Under the pieces are notes generated by a model, which was not told where the DNA came from, ran no database searches, and saw only the letters and a list, made by a program, of their open reading frames with translations. The translations under genes were made by a program, and so were the position numbers. Positions 33,197 to 42,373 of a stretch of 50,175 nt of DNA are shown here, piece after piece. Every line of letters begins with the position of its first letter. Positions within the stretch are counted from its first letter, which is position 1. This DNA is from CAYVBJ01 sp964415185 (GTDB lineage: Bacteria > Bacteroidota > Rhodothermia > Balneolales > Balneolaceae): assembly GCA_964415185.1 (NCBI GenBank), contig CAYPZI010000010.1, forward strand, positions 1-50,175, in the 5' to 3' direction.

Positions 33197-35443
33197 ATGA
33201 TCCGAACCTTATCTGCAACCCGGCTTTTAACAATCCTCTCAGTTGTATTTCTTCTTTTATCATCCTCTTCCATTGCACAGGAAAAGGAAAGATATTCCAA
33301 CCTTCGTGATGCTTTAACCTCCGGCGGTCAACTTTCAGGTTCAAACGGGCCATCAAATGTAATTTGGATCGACGGAGGCGATCGTTACTCATACAGCACT
33401 ACAAATCCCGACACGCGCACTCCCGAAATACGAGTTTACGATCCCGAAACAGATACAGACGAACTCATTTTCAGTGCAGCCGACCATACATTTCCCGATT
33501 CTGATGACACTTTCAGGTATCGTTCATTTCAATGGTCAAAAGATTTCAGGTTTTTGGTTTTTCAAACCAATTTCAATCCTGTTTACAGGTTTTCAGGTGT
33601 ATCCGATTACTATTACTATTCGATAGAAGATGAAACCTTTCAACTGGTAGCGGAAGATGCATATACAGCCGAGCTATCTCCCGACGGACAAAAAATTGCC
33701 TATGAGCGTGGTGGAAATCTCTATGCTTACGACCTCAACAAGGAAGTAGAAACACAACTCACATTTGATGCTGAAGAGAAGATTTTCAACGGACGTTTCG
33801 GATGGGTATACGAAGAGGAATTCGGAAAGGCGCAAGCATGGAACTGGTCGCACGACAGCCGCTATATTGCCTACTGGCAGACAGATGAACGAGAAGTGGA
33901 ACTTTTCAGGTCCACAGATTATGAAGGAACCTATCCCAAATACGTTGAAATTCCCTATCCAAAAGTTGGGACGGAAAACCCCACTGTTAAAATCGGTGTT
34001 GTAGATGTGGAAAGCCTGGATCAGAACTGGATGGATGTTGATCTGGGGGATGGATATGTGCCAAGGATTTACTGGACAAGCGAACCGGGCAAACTGGCCA
34101 TTGTACACTTTAACAGGCCGCAAACACATCTTAAGCTTTTTTTCCATGATGTAACTAGTGGAGTTGGCAATTTGATCATGGAAGAAATATCCGATCACGG
34201 CTGGATCGACGTGTTTGACTTCTTTGCGGGGATCGATGACCTCTTCTTTTTCCCAAATGACCGTGATGAATTTTTGTGGGTTTCCGACAGGGACGGGTGG
34301 AGCCATATTTATCGTTATAATTATGAAGGTGAACTTCTGAACCGCGTTACGAATGGCGAATGGGAAGTTACAAATGTATTTGCCGTAGACTCACGGAACG
34401 AAAGGATTTTTTACCTCTCTACCGAAGTGAGTCCGCTTGAAAGGCATCTCTATTCTATCAAATTCAATGGCAAAAGAAAGCAACAGCTTAGTGCTGAACC
34501 GGGCAGGCATTCTGTAAGCATGGGGCCCAATGGCAAGTATTATATTGACAGGTATTCAAACGTTGAAACCCCGCTTCAAGTAGAGCTTTGGAGAAGTAAC
34601 AACGGCGGTAATATGCTGAAAAAGCTTGAAGATAATCAAAGCGTAACGGATTTCATTAATGAGCATACGTACGCACCCCGCGAATTGTTCAGTTTTACCA
34701 CAAGTGACGGCCAGGAATTGGACGGTTATTTGATTAAGCCGGTTGATTTTGATCCGGGTAAAGAATATCCGCTCATGTTGAACATCTATGGCGGCCCGGG
34801 TGCGCAGGGAGTTTATAATCAGTTTGAAACCTCAAACTGGCTTCAGTTCCTTGCCCAGGAAGGATATGTAATTGCGAATGTTAACAACCGGGGAAGCGGA
34901 GGCTATGGCCGCGACTTTGAAAAAATTGTCTATAAAAATCTCGGCGAGTGGGAAGCAAATGACTTTGCAGAAACTGCAAAATTCCTGGCTGATTATCCGT
35001 GGATAGATAGCGACCGGATGGCCATCAGGGGACACAGTTACGGTGGCTATATGTCTGCCTTGACGATGGTGCTGAAACCGGGAGTTTTCAAAACTGCAAT
35101 TGCAGGGGCACCCGTAACCGATTGGCGTCTCTACGATACCATTTATACTGAAAGATACATGGGCTTGCTTGAAGAAAATGAAGACGGATACATAGAAAGC
35201 TCTGTTATGGCCCATGCAGACAGCCTTCAGGGGCATCTTTTGGTAGTGCATGCATCCATGGATGAGAATGTGCATATTCAAAATACGATGCAAATGCTCA
35301 CCGCATTCACTAATGCGGGGAAAGATTTGGACCTGAGAATTTATCCTCCCGGTACACACGGAGTTGCCTTTAACATGAACAGTTTTATTCTGCTTTACGA
35401 TACCTATACCAGGTATCTCGACCTTCATATCGGTAATCAATGA
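33197..35443 (+). CDS. Dipeptidyl peptidase IV-like S9 family peptidase
   Basis: A 748-residue exported serine peptidase with a signal peptide ending SSSSIAQ (~27). An eight-bladed DPP IV beta-propeller follows (~30-480) with the YEEEF double-Glu motif that binds substrate N-termini, then an alpha/beta-hydrolase catalytic domain. The nucleophile is S614 in RGHSYGGYMS. The acid is Asp in HASMDENVH, and the base is His in PGTHGVAF. It removes X-Pro/X-Ala dipeptides from peptides, probably in the periplasm, for amino acid supply. Length is normal. It is monocistronic after a 224-base gap with no visible gene. Confidence 0.94.
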   Translation: MIRTLSATRLLTILSVVFLLLSSSSIAQEKERYSNLRDALTSGGQLSGSNGPSNVIWIDGGDRYSYSTTNPDTRTPEIRVYDPETDTDELIFSAADHTFPDSDDTFRYRSFQWSKDFRFLVFQTNFNPVYRFSGVSDYYYYSIEDETFQLVAEDAYTAELSPDGQKIAYERGGNLYAYDLNKEVETQLTFDAEEKIFNGRFGWVYEEEFGKAQAWNWSHDSRYIAYWQTDEREVELFRSTDYEGTYPKYVEIPYPKVGTENPTVKIGVVDVESLDQNWMDVDLGDGYVPRIYWTSEPGKLAIVHFNRPQTHLKLFFHDVTSGVGNLIMEEISDHGWIDVFDFFAGIDDLFFFPNDRDEFLWVSDRDGWSHIYRYNYEGELLNRVTNGEWEVTNVFAVDSRNERIFYLSTEVSPLERHLYSIKFNGKRKQQLSAEPGRHSVSMGPNGKYYIDRYSNVETPLQVELWRSNNGGNMLKKLEDNQSVTDFINEHTYAPRELFSFTTSDGQELDGYLIKPVDFDPGKEYPLMLNIYGGPGAQGVYNQFETSNWLQFLAQEGYVIANVNNRGSGGYGRDFEKIVYKNLGEWEANDFAETAKFLADYPWIDSDRMAIRGHSYGGYMSALTMVLKPGVFKTAIAGAPVTDWRLYDTIYTERYMGLLEENEDGYIESSVMAHADSLQGHLLVVHASMDENVHIQNTMQMLTAFTNAGKDLDLRIYPPGTHGVAFNMNSFILLYDTYTRYLDLHIGNQ

Positions 35444-35503
35444 AAGTGAATATCATATTTGTGAGCATTATTTTGAACTTATAACTGTTAATCCCTTTCA
35501 AAT

Positions 35504-36856
35504 TTGAAGATCCTTGTAGTTGGAGCCGGCGATGTCGGATTTGAATTGAGTAAAGTCTTATCCGATGAGAAACATGATGTTGTAATTATGGATAAGGATG
35601 AGGATTGTCTCAAAAAGATCAGTGAGAATCTGGACGTACTTACCCTGAACGGTAATGCAACTTCGCCGGTAGATCTTGTCGAGGCAGAGGTTAAGTCGGC
35701 CGATGTAATGATTGCCGTAACCAATATCGATGAGGTAAACATTGTATCTTCAGTGATGGCAAAAAGGCTGGGTGCCCGGACGGTAATAGCCCGTGTACGA
35801 AATGACGAACTTTCAAGGCCCGATTCACCGCTCTCACCTTCCGAACTGGGTATTGATATTCTGATCCATCCCGAACTGGCTGCTGCCCGGGAAATAGCAC
35901 TTCTTCTGAAACGGGCCTCGGCAACCGATGTGGTTTCGCTGGCTGAAAACCGAATGCAATTGATAGGATTGCGCCTTAAATCATCCTCAAAATTGGTCGG
36001 TATGACACTTGAGGAGACTGCTCAGTTAATCGATGAAGTGCCTTTCCGGTTGGTTGCCCTTTCAAGGCGTGGGAATACGGTAATCCCGAGAGGGTCAAAC
36101 CGCCTGAAGCAGATGGATAATCTTTTTATTTTGTGCAAAACGGAAGATGTTGAAAAATTTATCCGTCTGACAGGCCATAAAGACGAAAACTTTGAAAATA
36201 TTCTCATTTCCGGTGGTTCAGAGGTAGGTGAACTGCTGGCAAAAGAGCTAAGTGAAGACTCGCATGGATGGAATATCAAATTGATCGAACCTGATTATAA
36301 AAAAGCAACCGAACTGGCAAATGAGCTGAAAAATGTTTTGGTACTAAACGGGAATCCGACTGACCCGAACCTGCTTGTAACCGAAGGCATTAATGAAATG
36401 GATGCATTCATCTCCGTCACACAGGATGAAGAATCAAATATCATATCCTGTCTTATGGCCAAGCATCTTGAAGTAAAAAAGACTGTTGCCATCGTTTCAA
36501 AACCAGAATATCTCCCTCTAAGTGAAACTATTGGCCTGGATGCAGCTATTAATGTGAAGGCATCTGCCTCGGATGAGATCCACCGGTGCATCAGAAAGGG
36601 TAACATTACCATTATCAAAGCACTAAAAGGCATTAAAGCGGAAGTGTTTGAAGTTGTGGCTTCAAACAAGTGCAAGGTAATTAACCGCCCTGTGCATAAA
36701 CTCAAGTTACCCGACGGAGCCATTCTCGGTGGTGTTATTAAACAAGATGACACCGTTGAAATTGCCACCGGTACCACTGTAATTCATCCCGGTGATAAAG
36801 TAATTGTATTTGCCTTGCCGTATGCAATTGATAAAGTGATCAGTCTCTTTCAATGA
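35504..36856 (+). CDS. trkA: Trk potassium uptake regulatory NAD-binding protein TrkA
   Basis: A 450-residue TrkA with two RCK modules. Rossmann site 1 is ILVVGAGDVG (3-12), with a TrkA_C domain ending ~225; module 2 begins NILISGGSEVG, with a second TrkA_C ending the protein. It gates the TrkH channel in response to NAD(H)/ATP. The start is a TTG, because no in-frame ATG precedes the Rossmann strand. It overlaps trkH by 4 bases. Confidence 0.96.
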   Translation: MKILVVGAGDVGFELSKVLSDEKHDVVIMDKDEDCLKKISENLDVLTLNGNATSPVDLVEAEVKSADVMIAVTNIDEVNIVSSVMAKRLGARTVIARVRNDELSRPDSPLSPSELGIDILIHPELAAAREIALLLKRASATDVVSLAENRMQLIGLRLKSSSKLVGMTLEETAQLIDEVPFRLVALSRRGNTVIPRGSNRLKQMDNLFILCKTEDVEKFIRLTGHKDENFENILISGGSEVGELLAKELSEDSHGWNIKLIEPDYKKATELANELKNVLVLNGNPTDPNLLVTEGINEMDAFISVTQDEESNIISCLMAKHLEVKKTVAIVSKPEYLPLSETIGLDAAINVKASASDEIHRCIRKGNITIIKALKGIKAEVFEVVASNKCKVINRPVHKLKLPDGAILGGVIKQDDTVEIATGTTVIHPGDKVIVFALPYAIDKVISLFQ

Positions 36857-38367
36857 TTGATATAATTAACAGGGACAGTAACCGGCCAAGAATCGACATA
36901 AAATTGATTCTCGGTTTACTCGGTGGCCTTATTTTCTTTTTTGGGCTTGCACTGTTTCTGCCACTTGGAATTGCATTGATATACGGTGAACCTTCATGGA
37001 GCTCTTTTTTAATTACATCATCCGCCTCAATTTTGACGGGCCTTGCACTGTTTTTCGGATTCAGGCCAAAGGAAGAACTCAGGGTTCGTGAAGCTTTTTT
37101 GATAGTAACACTTACCTGGTTTTCAGGCGCACTAATTGGTGCATTTCCGTTCTATCTTTCAGGTTTTATCCCCTCATTTACCGACTCTTTTTTTGAATCG
37201 ATGAGCGGATTGACCACGACAGGGGCAACCATCCTTGGTGGTGTCACCAGTGACGGCTATACTATGCCGGCCATAGAAGATCTTGACAAAAGCCTGCTTT
37301 TCTGGCGTTCATTGCTGCACTGGCTTGGCGGGATGGGTATCATTGTATTAACCCTTGCCCTGCTTCCCTTACTTGGAATTGGCGGCATGCAGCTCTATAA
37401 AGCAGAATATTCGGGAACTACATCCGATAAAATTACCCCGAGAATCCAGAATACAGCCAAGTTGTTGTGGTCTATTTATGTAGGCCTGACCTTTTTTCAG
37501 GCTTTATTGCTATGGTTTCATCCCTCAATGGACTGGTTTGATGCCATTAATCATGCGTTTTCAACCATGGCAACAGGCGGGTTTTCAACCAAAAACGGTT
37601 CAATTGCCGATTTTGATTCTGTTTATATCGATGTAGTTATCATTATTTTTATGTTTCTTGCCGGTATTAACTTCGCCATGCATTTCAAACTTTTTTCGGG
37701 TGATTTTAAATCGTTTATTGAAAATAGAGAACTGAGATTTTACACTGGGCTTACATTTCTTTTTATTTTGTTAGTAAGCTTAAGTCTCTGGCAATTTGAT
37801 AACTACCCCATCGCAGATGCCATTCGCTACGGCTCATTCCAGGTAGTTTCTATTGTAACCACCACAGGTTTCGGTACTGACGATTACGTTCTTTGGGCAT
37901 CGTTTACCTCCTTTCTTCTTTTTACCCTCTTTTTTACAGGAGGCTGCGCCGGATCTACAGGTGGAGGCATCAAGATGATTCGGATTCTGATCATTTTAAA
38001 AAATATCGGCAATGAAATTCGCCAGTCGATTCATCCGCAAGCGGTTATACCCTTGAGGGTGGGCAAAAAAGTTATCGATCAATCTATACTCAGAACCATA
38101 CTCGGGTTTTTTGTTATGTACCTGATTATTTTTCTCACAGGAACTGTGGCTATGACTTTTTTCGGATTCGACTTTCTGTCTGCAACCGGTGCAAGTATCG
38201 CATCTCTTGGTAATATCGGTCCCGCATGGGGTGAATTCGGGCCCGTAGAAAACTATGCCATTGTACCTTATGCAGGCAAATGGATACTCTCTTTTTTGAT
38301 GATGATTGGCCGCCTTGAACTGTTTACCGTTATTATCCTTTTTTCGGTTTATTTCTGGAGGCATTAA
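36853..38367 (+). CDS. trkH: Trk potassium uptake transmembrane protein TrkH
   Basis: A 504-residue potassium channel-like transporter with four pore-loop repeats, visible as SGLTTTGATI, MATGGFSTKNG, IVTTTGFGTDD and ASLGNIGPAWG. About ten membrane helices surround them. It works with TrkA at the inner membrane to take up K+, important for osmoadaptation. It ends at the inverted repeat at 38381. Confidence 0.96.
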   Translation: MIDIINRDSNRPRIDIKLILGLLGGLIFFFGLALFLPLGIALIYGEPSWSSFLITSSASILTGLALFFGFRPKEELRVREAFLIVTLTWFSGALIGAFPFYLSGFIPSFTDSFFESMSGLTTTGATILGGVTSDGYTMPAIEDLDKSLLFWRSLLHWLGGMGIIVLTLALLPLLGIGGMQLYKAEYSGTTSDKITPRIQNTAKLLWSIYVGLTFFQALLLWFHPSMDWFDAINHAFSTMATGGFSTKNGSIADFDSVYIDVVIIIFMFLAGINFAMHFKLFSGDFKSFIENRELRFYTGLTFLFILLVSLSLWQFDNYPIADAIRYGSFQVVSIVTTTGFGTDDYVLWASFTSFLLFTLFFTGGCAGSTGGGIKMIRILIILKNIGNEIRQSIHPQAVIPLRVGKKVIDQSILRTILGFFVMYLIIFLTGTVAMTFFGFDFLSATGASIASLGNIGPAWGEFGPVENYAIVPYAGKWILSFLMMIGRLELFTVIILFSVYFWRH

Positions 38368-38380
38368 AGTATGAAAATAA

Positions 38381-38442
38381 TCATCGGATGACTGAAGGTA
38401 CTCAATCTTACAAAAATTAAAATTGATTAAGTCATCCGACGA
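38381..38442. repeat. Inverted repeat between convergent trkH and K+ channel genes
   Basis: TCATCGGATGACT (38381-38393) pairs with AGTCATCCGACGA (38430-38442) with one mismatch and a ~36-base AT-rich loop. It sits between two convergent stops and may work as a bidirectional terminator. The core TCATCGGATGA also occurs inside repeat element D (43674-43684). Confidence 0.7.
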
Positions 38443-38463
38443 CTATTACACGCCCTGTAAATT

Positions 38464-40167
38464 TTAGACCCCGAATTCCTGATTATATTTCTTTTCCGAG
38501 TCTGTACTCCCTATTATTACAAGTTTATCCCCAAAATTAATATTCGTATCCGGATGCGGATTTATATCTGTTTCACCGTTCTTTTCAATAGCTATTACAT
38601 TGCAACCGGTTAATTTCCGGATGTGAGTCTCTGACAATTTTTTCCCGAAAAATTCTCTGTTTGCCTCTCTTTCAAAAACATAGAGGCCTTCGGCAAGCAT
38701 CAGAATTTCACTTTTTTCAATAAGGTTAAAAATAATGTTTGCCCCCAGCGAAGCATAACTCATTACAAAATCCGCTCCGGCGCGTTGAAGGGTATTAATA
38801 TTTTTTTCATAAGTGGCCCGGCTGATAATCTGTATTTCAGGATTTAACTGTCTGCAATAGATGGTCAAATAGATATTGATGTCGTCTTGATTGGTGGTAA
38901 TTAATATAGAATGTGCGTCATGAATGCCTGCTTTTTCAAGCGTTTTTAAATGAGCCGCGTCCCCGTAAATATATTTCTCCTTTTTAATTGAATGATGCTT
39001 TCTGCTATGATCTTTTTCAATAATCCGGAAGTCAATGTCACGTTCCGCAAGTGATTTGGCCGCTCCTCTCCCAACCCTTCCGGCCCCAATGATGATTACC
39101 GGAGCATCCGACACATGATAAATGCTCATAAACTCATCGTAATTGCGAAGCTGATCTACGGTGCCGGCGAGAATAAGTACACTTTCATCATGCAAAAGCG
39201 TATCAGGCTGAGGTATTTTAAAATCACCTCTCTCCCAAATACCAATCACGTTTACACCTACATGCTCTCTCAATTTACTGTTTAAAAGAGTTTTGCCCGA
39301 CAAGGGTGTATCTTTTACGGTAGCTTCGCCAATTACAAGCCGGTCAAAATGCCCTATCACATGAACTCTTGCATTGCCTCCAAGCGTTCTGCGTGCAAGT
39401 GCCTTGCCCAGCATATCGCCAAGCTGAATTACATGATTAGCGCCAGCCATCTTGAGAATATCAACGGAATCGGGTGAATTTGCAGTACAGACAATCTTCG
39501 GTGATTCCGAATATTCACGTACAGTGAAGGCAACGTTTGTATTTTCGGTATCCGGGCCGGTCGCCACGACCATAGAACAATTTTTAACCCGAATATTACG
39601 ATAAGTTTCGTAATCATCAGTGGCTCCCAAAACCATATTGTAGTTCTCGTCAGACATGTCAAGAGCTGTTTGCAGGTCTTCTTCCAATATCACATAATTG
39701 ATTCCATATGAATCCAGCTTCGTAACCAGGGCCGCTGTCACCGCATCAAAACTGGTGATTATTACATGATTTTCAGTTGATTTTGGCAGTTCTCTCGGAG
39801 CCCGTGCTTCATTTTGAGCCCGGAGCCACGGTTCATAAAAAAATTCGATAAACGTAAAAGGAAGCATGATGAGCAGATAAATCACGCCGGAAAATAAAAC
39901 CAGCATTGAAAAAGCCCTGCCCAGGTCCGAGGCAAAAACAATGTCGCCAAAACCGAGAGTTGTCATCGTAACCAGGGTCCAGTAAAATCCCGTAAGCCAT
40001 GAAAATTCATCAACCCTTCCCTCATATTCCATGATATAATGAAATAACACGCCATAAGTCAGAAACATAAAGATGAAAACAAGCAAAAACTTGCTGAGCT
40101 TCCGGATATTTGTTTTTGTGCGCCCGCTTCTAAAAAAGTAGGCCATTTGCGATGACATGAATTTCAT
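38464..40167 (-). CDS. RCK-domain potassium channel
   Basis: A 567-residue two-TM channel: TM1 ~25-45, pore helix and selectivity filter TTLGFGD (69-75), TM2 ~86-110. Two cytoplasmic TrkA_N/TrkA_C (RCK) modules follow, starting ENHVIITSF (~132) and APVIIIGAGRVGRG (~350). It probably allows gated K+ efflux or equilibrium flux. It is convergent with trkAH, giving a K+ homeostasis cluster. The filter LGFGD, rather than VGYGD, is a frequent bacterial variant. It is divergent from the outer membrane protein gene at 40331, with a 163-base gap. Confidence 0.92.
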   Translation of the reverse strand: MKFMSSQMAYFFRSGRTKTNIRKLSKFLLVFIFMFLTYGVLFHYIMEYEGRVDEFSWLTGFYWTLVTMTTLGFGDIVFASDLGRAFSMLVLFSGVIYLLIMLPFTFIEFFYEPWLRAQNEARAPRELPKSTENHVIITSFDAVTAALVTKLDSYGINYVILEEDLQTALDMSDENYNMVLGATDDYETYRNIRVKNCSMVVATGPDTENTNVAFTVREYSESPKIVCTANSPDSVDILKMAGANHVIQLGDMLGKALARRTLGGNARVHVIGHFDRLVIGEATVKDTPLSGKTLLNSKLREHVGVNVIGIWERGDFKIPQPDTLLHDESVLILAGTVDQLRNYDEFMSIYHVSDAPVIIIGAGRVGRGAAKSLAERDIDFRIIEKDHSRKHHSIKKEKYIYGDAAHLKTLEKAGIHDAHSILITTNQDDINIYLTIYCRQLNPEIQIISRATYEKNINTLQRAGADFVMSYASLGANIIFNLIEKSEILMLAEGLYVFEREANREFFGKKLSETHIRKLTGCNVIAIEKNGETDINPHPDTNINFGDKLVIIGSTDSEKKYNQEFGV

Positions 40168-40330
40168 AAAAAGAAGATAGATTATTATTTAAAACGAGCT
40201 ATAAACTAATATCCGAAAAAGATTTAGAAAAATTGATTCCCTATTTTCATTAGGAATTCCTTTTACGGAATCATTAACTTCCTGAACCTAAACTCTAAAT
40301 AAACGAACCCGGCAAGTTTTTCACAAACCA

Positions 40331-41599
40331 TTGCATCGATACTCTCTCCAGTTCACATTAATAGTTTTATTTTCGTCCGGTCTTCTTTTAGCACAGGAAG
40401 TTGAAGCACCGGATTTTCCCCTTCTGTGGATAGAATGTACTGTATGCGACATGGCAAATATCAGGACAAATATAGCATTTGTAAGATTTTCATCCGAATC
40501 GAATGAGGCCGATATAGAACTTTTTATTGAAGATCTGAGATTACCGGGAGGAGGAAGGGAATTTATTTTAAATTTTACAGGTAAAAACCAATTTACGGGG
40601 ATCAACGACACACTTCGTTATATTTCGCCGTCCGGAGAATCAGAAAATGAACGCCGAAACGGTTTAAACCGGATTATTAAAATAGGCCTCATTCCTTATG
40701 TTAAATCAACAGAGATCATCGAGTCACTTGACGTTTTTTATTCACCCCGTGAGGAAGAAGTGATAGCCGGGGAGGAAGAACAAGGGCAAGAGCCTGATCA
40801 GGAGAGAAAAGATCCCTGGAAAAACTGGGTATTTGATTTGAATGCACGTGCCTCCCTCAGCGGCGAACGAACCAGGAGAAATGTGGCCGTTTTCGGAAGT
40901 GCGGAAGCTGAAAATATAACCGAAGAGCATAAACTCAGAATCCGGCTCCGGGGTGAAGATATAAGGAACCGGATCGAAAGGTCGGGAGGCACCATTAATG
41001 TAAACCGAAGCTGGGGAGATCTTGTGGGTACCCAGGTATTCACCCTTAACGACCATTTTGCAGTCGGTTTTTTTGAAAAAATCAGCTTTTCTTCATTTAA
41101 TAATATCAATTTCAATATCGAAGCCTCCCCTGCTGTAGAATTTAATGCATTTTCCTATTCAACCTATTCCAGCCGGCGGCTGCTTTTCAGGTACAGGATT
41201 ACACCATCATACCGTGAATACGACGGGCGTACAATATTTAATAAAACGGAGGAATTTATCGGGCAGCAAAATTTGACTATCGACTTCAGAATTGACCGTG
41301 GCTGGGGCCGGCTTTCTACCGAAATTAGTGGCTCCCAGTTTTTTCATGATACCGACCTGAACAGGATTGAAGTTGATAATACCATCAGTTTCAATGTGTT
41401 GAGAGGATTGTCAGTCTCGGTTACCGGAAGATATTCTCTCATAAACGATCAGATTGCCGTGCTGGCCGGTGATGCAACCGATGAGGAGGCACTCCTTGAC
41501 CTGCGAGAAAGAGCTACTTCTGAAACATACGGTGTTTCCCTTGGTTTGTCATTTACCTTCGGTGCATTATCCAATACTGTGGTAAACAGGCGTTTTTAA
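40331..41599 (+). CDS. Outer-membrane beta-barrel protein with N-terminal Cys-pair domain
   Basis: A 422-residue protein. The signal peptide is about residues 1-21 (LIVLFSSGLLLAQE). An N-terminal ~110-residue domain with ECTVCD leads into a region of alternating amphipathic strands with aromatic ends, including the final LGLSFTFGALSNTVVNRRF. That profile fits an outer-membrane beta-barrel. A Glu/Gln-rich spacer lies at ~138-157. The start is TTG; no ATG precedes the signal peptide. I recall similar proteins as uncharacterised in Bacteroidota and Gemmatimonadota, but no name applies. It is followed by the peroxiredoxin-like lipoprotein gene 79 bases on. Confidence 0.75.
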   Translation: MHRYSLQFTLIVLFSSGLLLAQEVEAPDFPLLWIECTVCDMANIRTNIAFVRFSSESNEADIELFIEDLRLPGGGREFILNFTGKNQFTGINDTLRYISPSGESENERRNGLNRIIKIGLIPYVKSTEIIESLDVFYSPREEEVIAGEEEQGQEPDQERKDPWKNWVFDLNARASLSGERTRRNVAVFGSAEAENITEEHKLRIRLRGEDIRNRIERSGGTINVNRSWGDLVGTQVFTLNDHFAVGFFEKISFSSFNNINFNIEASPAVEFNAFSYSTYSSRRLLFRYRITPSYREYDGRTIFNKTEEFIGQQNLTIDFRIDRGWGRLSTEISGSQFFHDTDLNRIEVDNTISFNVLRGLSVSVTGRYSLINDQIAVLAGDATDEEALLDLRERATSETYGVSLGLSFTFGALSNTVVNRRF

Positions 41600-41678
41600 T
41601 TTTACAGTTTTGTGATTAACAATACCGGGCTTGAATGTTAACTTAATACAGATTTTCAACTCAAAACCGAAGAAGTTT

Positions 41679-42344
41679 ATGAAACACTTGGTACCACTTA
41701 TAACAGTGATAGTGCTATATGCATGTGGTTCCGGTACAAACACAACCGGCGAACTGGTCCCGTCAGATGCCCTTGATGTAAAACCCCTGCTGGTTGGCAT
41801 GGAAGTACCGGATGTAGAATTTCGGGATATCAATAACAAAACCGTCGATCTGCGAAAAGAAATAGAAAAAAAGCCCACGGCTATTATCTATTACAGGGGT
41901 GGATGGTGCCCTTATTGTAACAAGCATCTCGCTGAATTAAAGGATATCGAAGACAAATTATACGATCTTGGCATCAGGATACTGGCAATAAGTCCTGATA
42001 CACCACAATTTCTATCAGAAACGCTTGCAGACCATCAAATAGGATACAGGCTATTGTCTGATGCTGAAATGAACGGTGCCAAAAAGTTTGGCATTGCATA
42101 CAGATTGCAGCTCGAAACAGTTGAGCGATATAAGGAAAACGGACTGGACCTGACTGAAAGATCTGCCAACAATCATAATTTGCTGCCCGTGCCGTCGGTT
42201 TTCCTGGCTGACACAGACGGAAGCATATTTTTTCAATACGTGAATCCAAATTATAAAGTCAGAATCAGTTCGGATTTGCTGCTGGCAGCGGCCAAAGAGC
42301 TGGTCGAACATCATAGTGCAAGCCAGGCTTCTGTGGCTGACTAA
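41679..42344 (+). CDS. Peroxiredoxin-like (AhpC/TSA thioredoxin-fold) lipoprotein
   Basis: A 221-residue protein started at ATG 41679, which gives a clean lipoprotein signal peptide (MKHLVPLITVIVLYACGSG, lipidated Cys at residue 16). An upstream in-frame start at 41631 would place a charged stretch before it, so it is rejected. The thioredoxin fold has GGWCPYC as its redox motif (about residues 87-93), followed by ISPDTPQFL and LLSDAEMNGAKKFGIAYRL. The motif is a CxxC of the thioredoxin-like peroxiredoxin family. Its role is probably peroxide or thiol reduction at the envelope. It converges on rlmN. Confidence 0.88.
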   Translation: MKHLVPLITVIVLYACGSGTNTTGELVPSDALDVKPLLVGMEVPDVEFRDINNKTVDLRKEIEKKPTAIIYYRGGWCPYCNKHLAELKDIEDKLYDLGIRILAISPDTPQFLSETLADHQIGYRLLSDAEMNGAKKFGIAYRLQLETVERYKENGLDLTERSANNHNLLPVPSVFLADTDGSIFFQYVNPNYKVRISSDLLLAAAKELVEHHSASQASVAD

Positions 42345-42363
42345 TCCTCTTCGGGGATTTTTT
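42343..42363 (+). terminator. Short terminator-like hairpin after the peroxiredoxin-like gene
   Basis: A 5-bp stem AATCC / GGATT starting inside the stop codon, followed by six T residues. It is weak but correctly placed before the convergent rlmN end. Confidence 0.55.
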
Positions 42364-42373
42364 CAAAGCTTAT

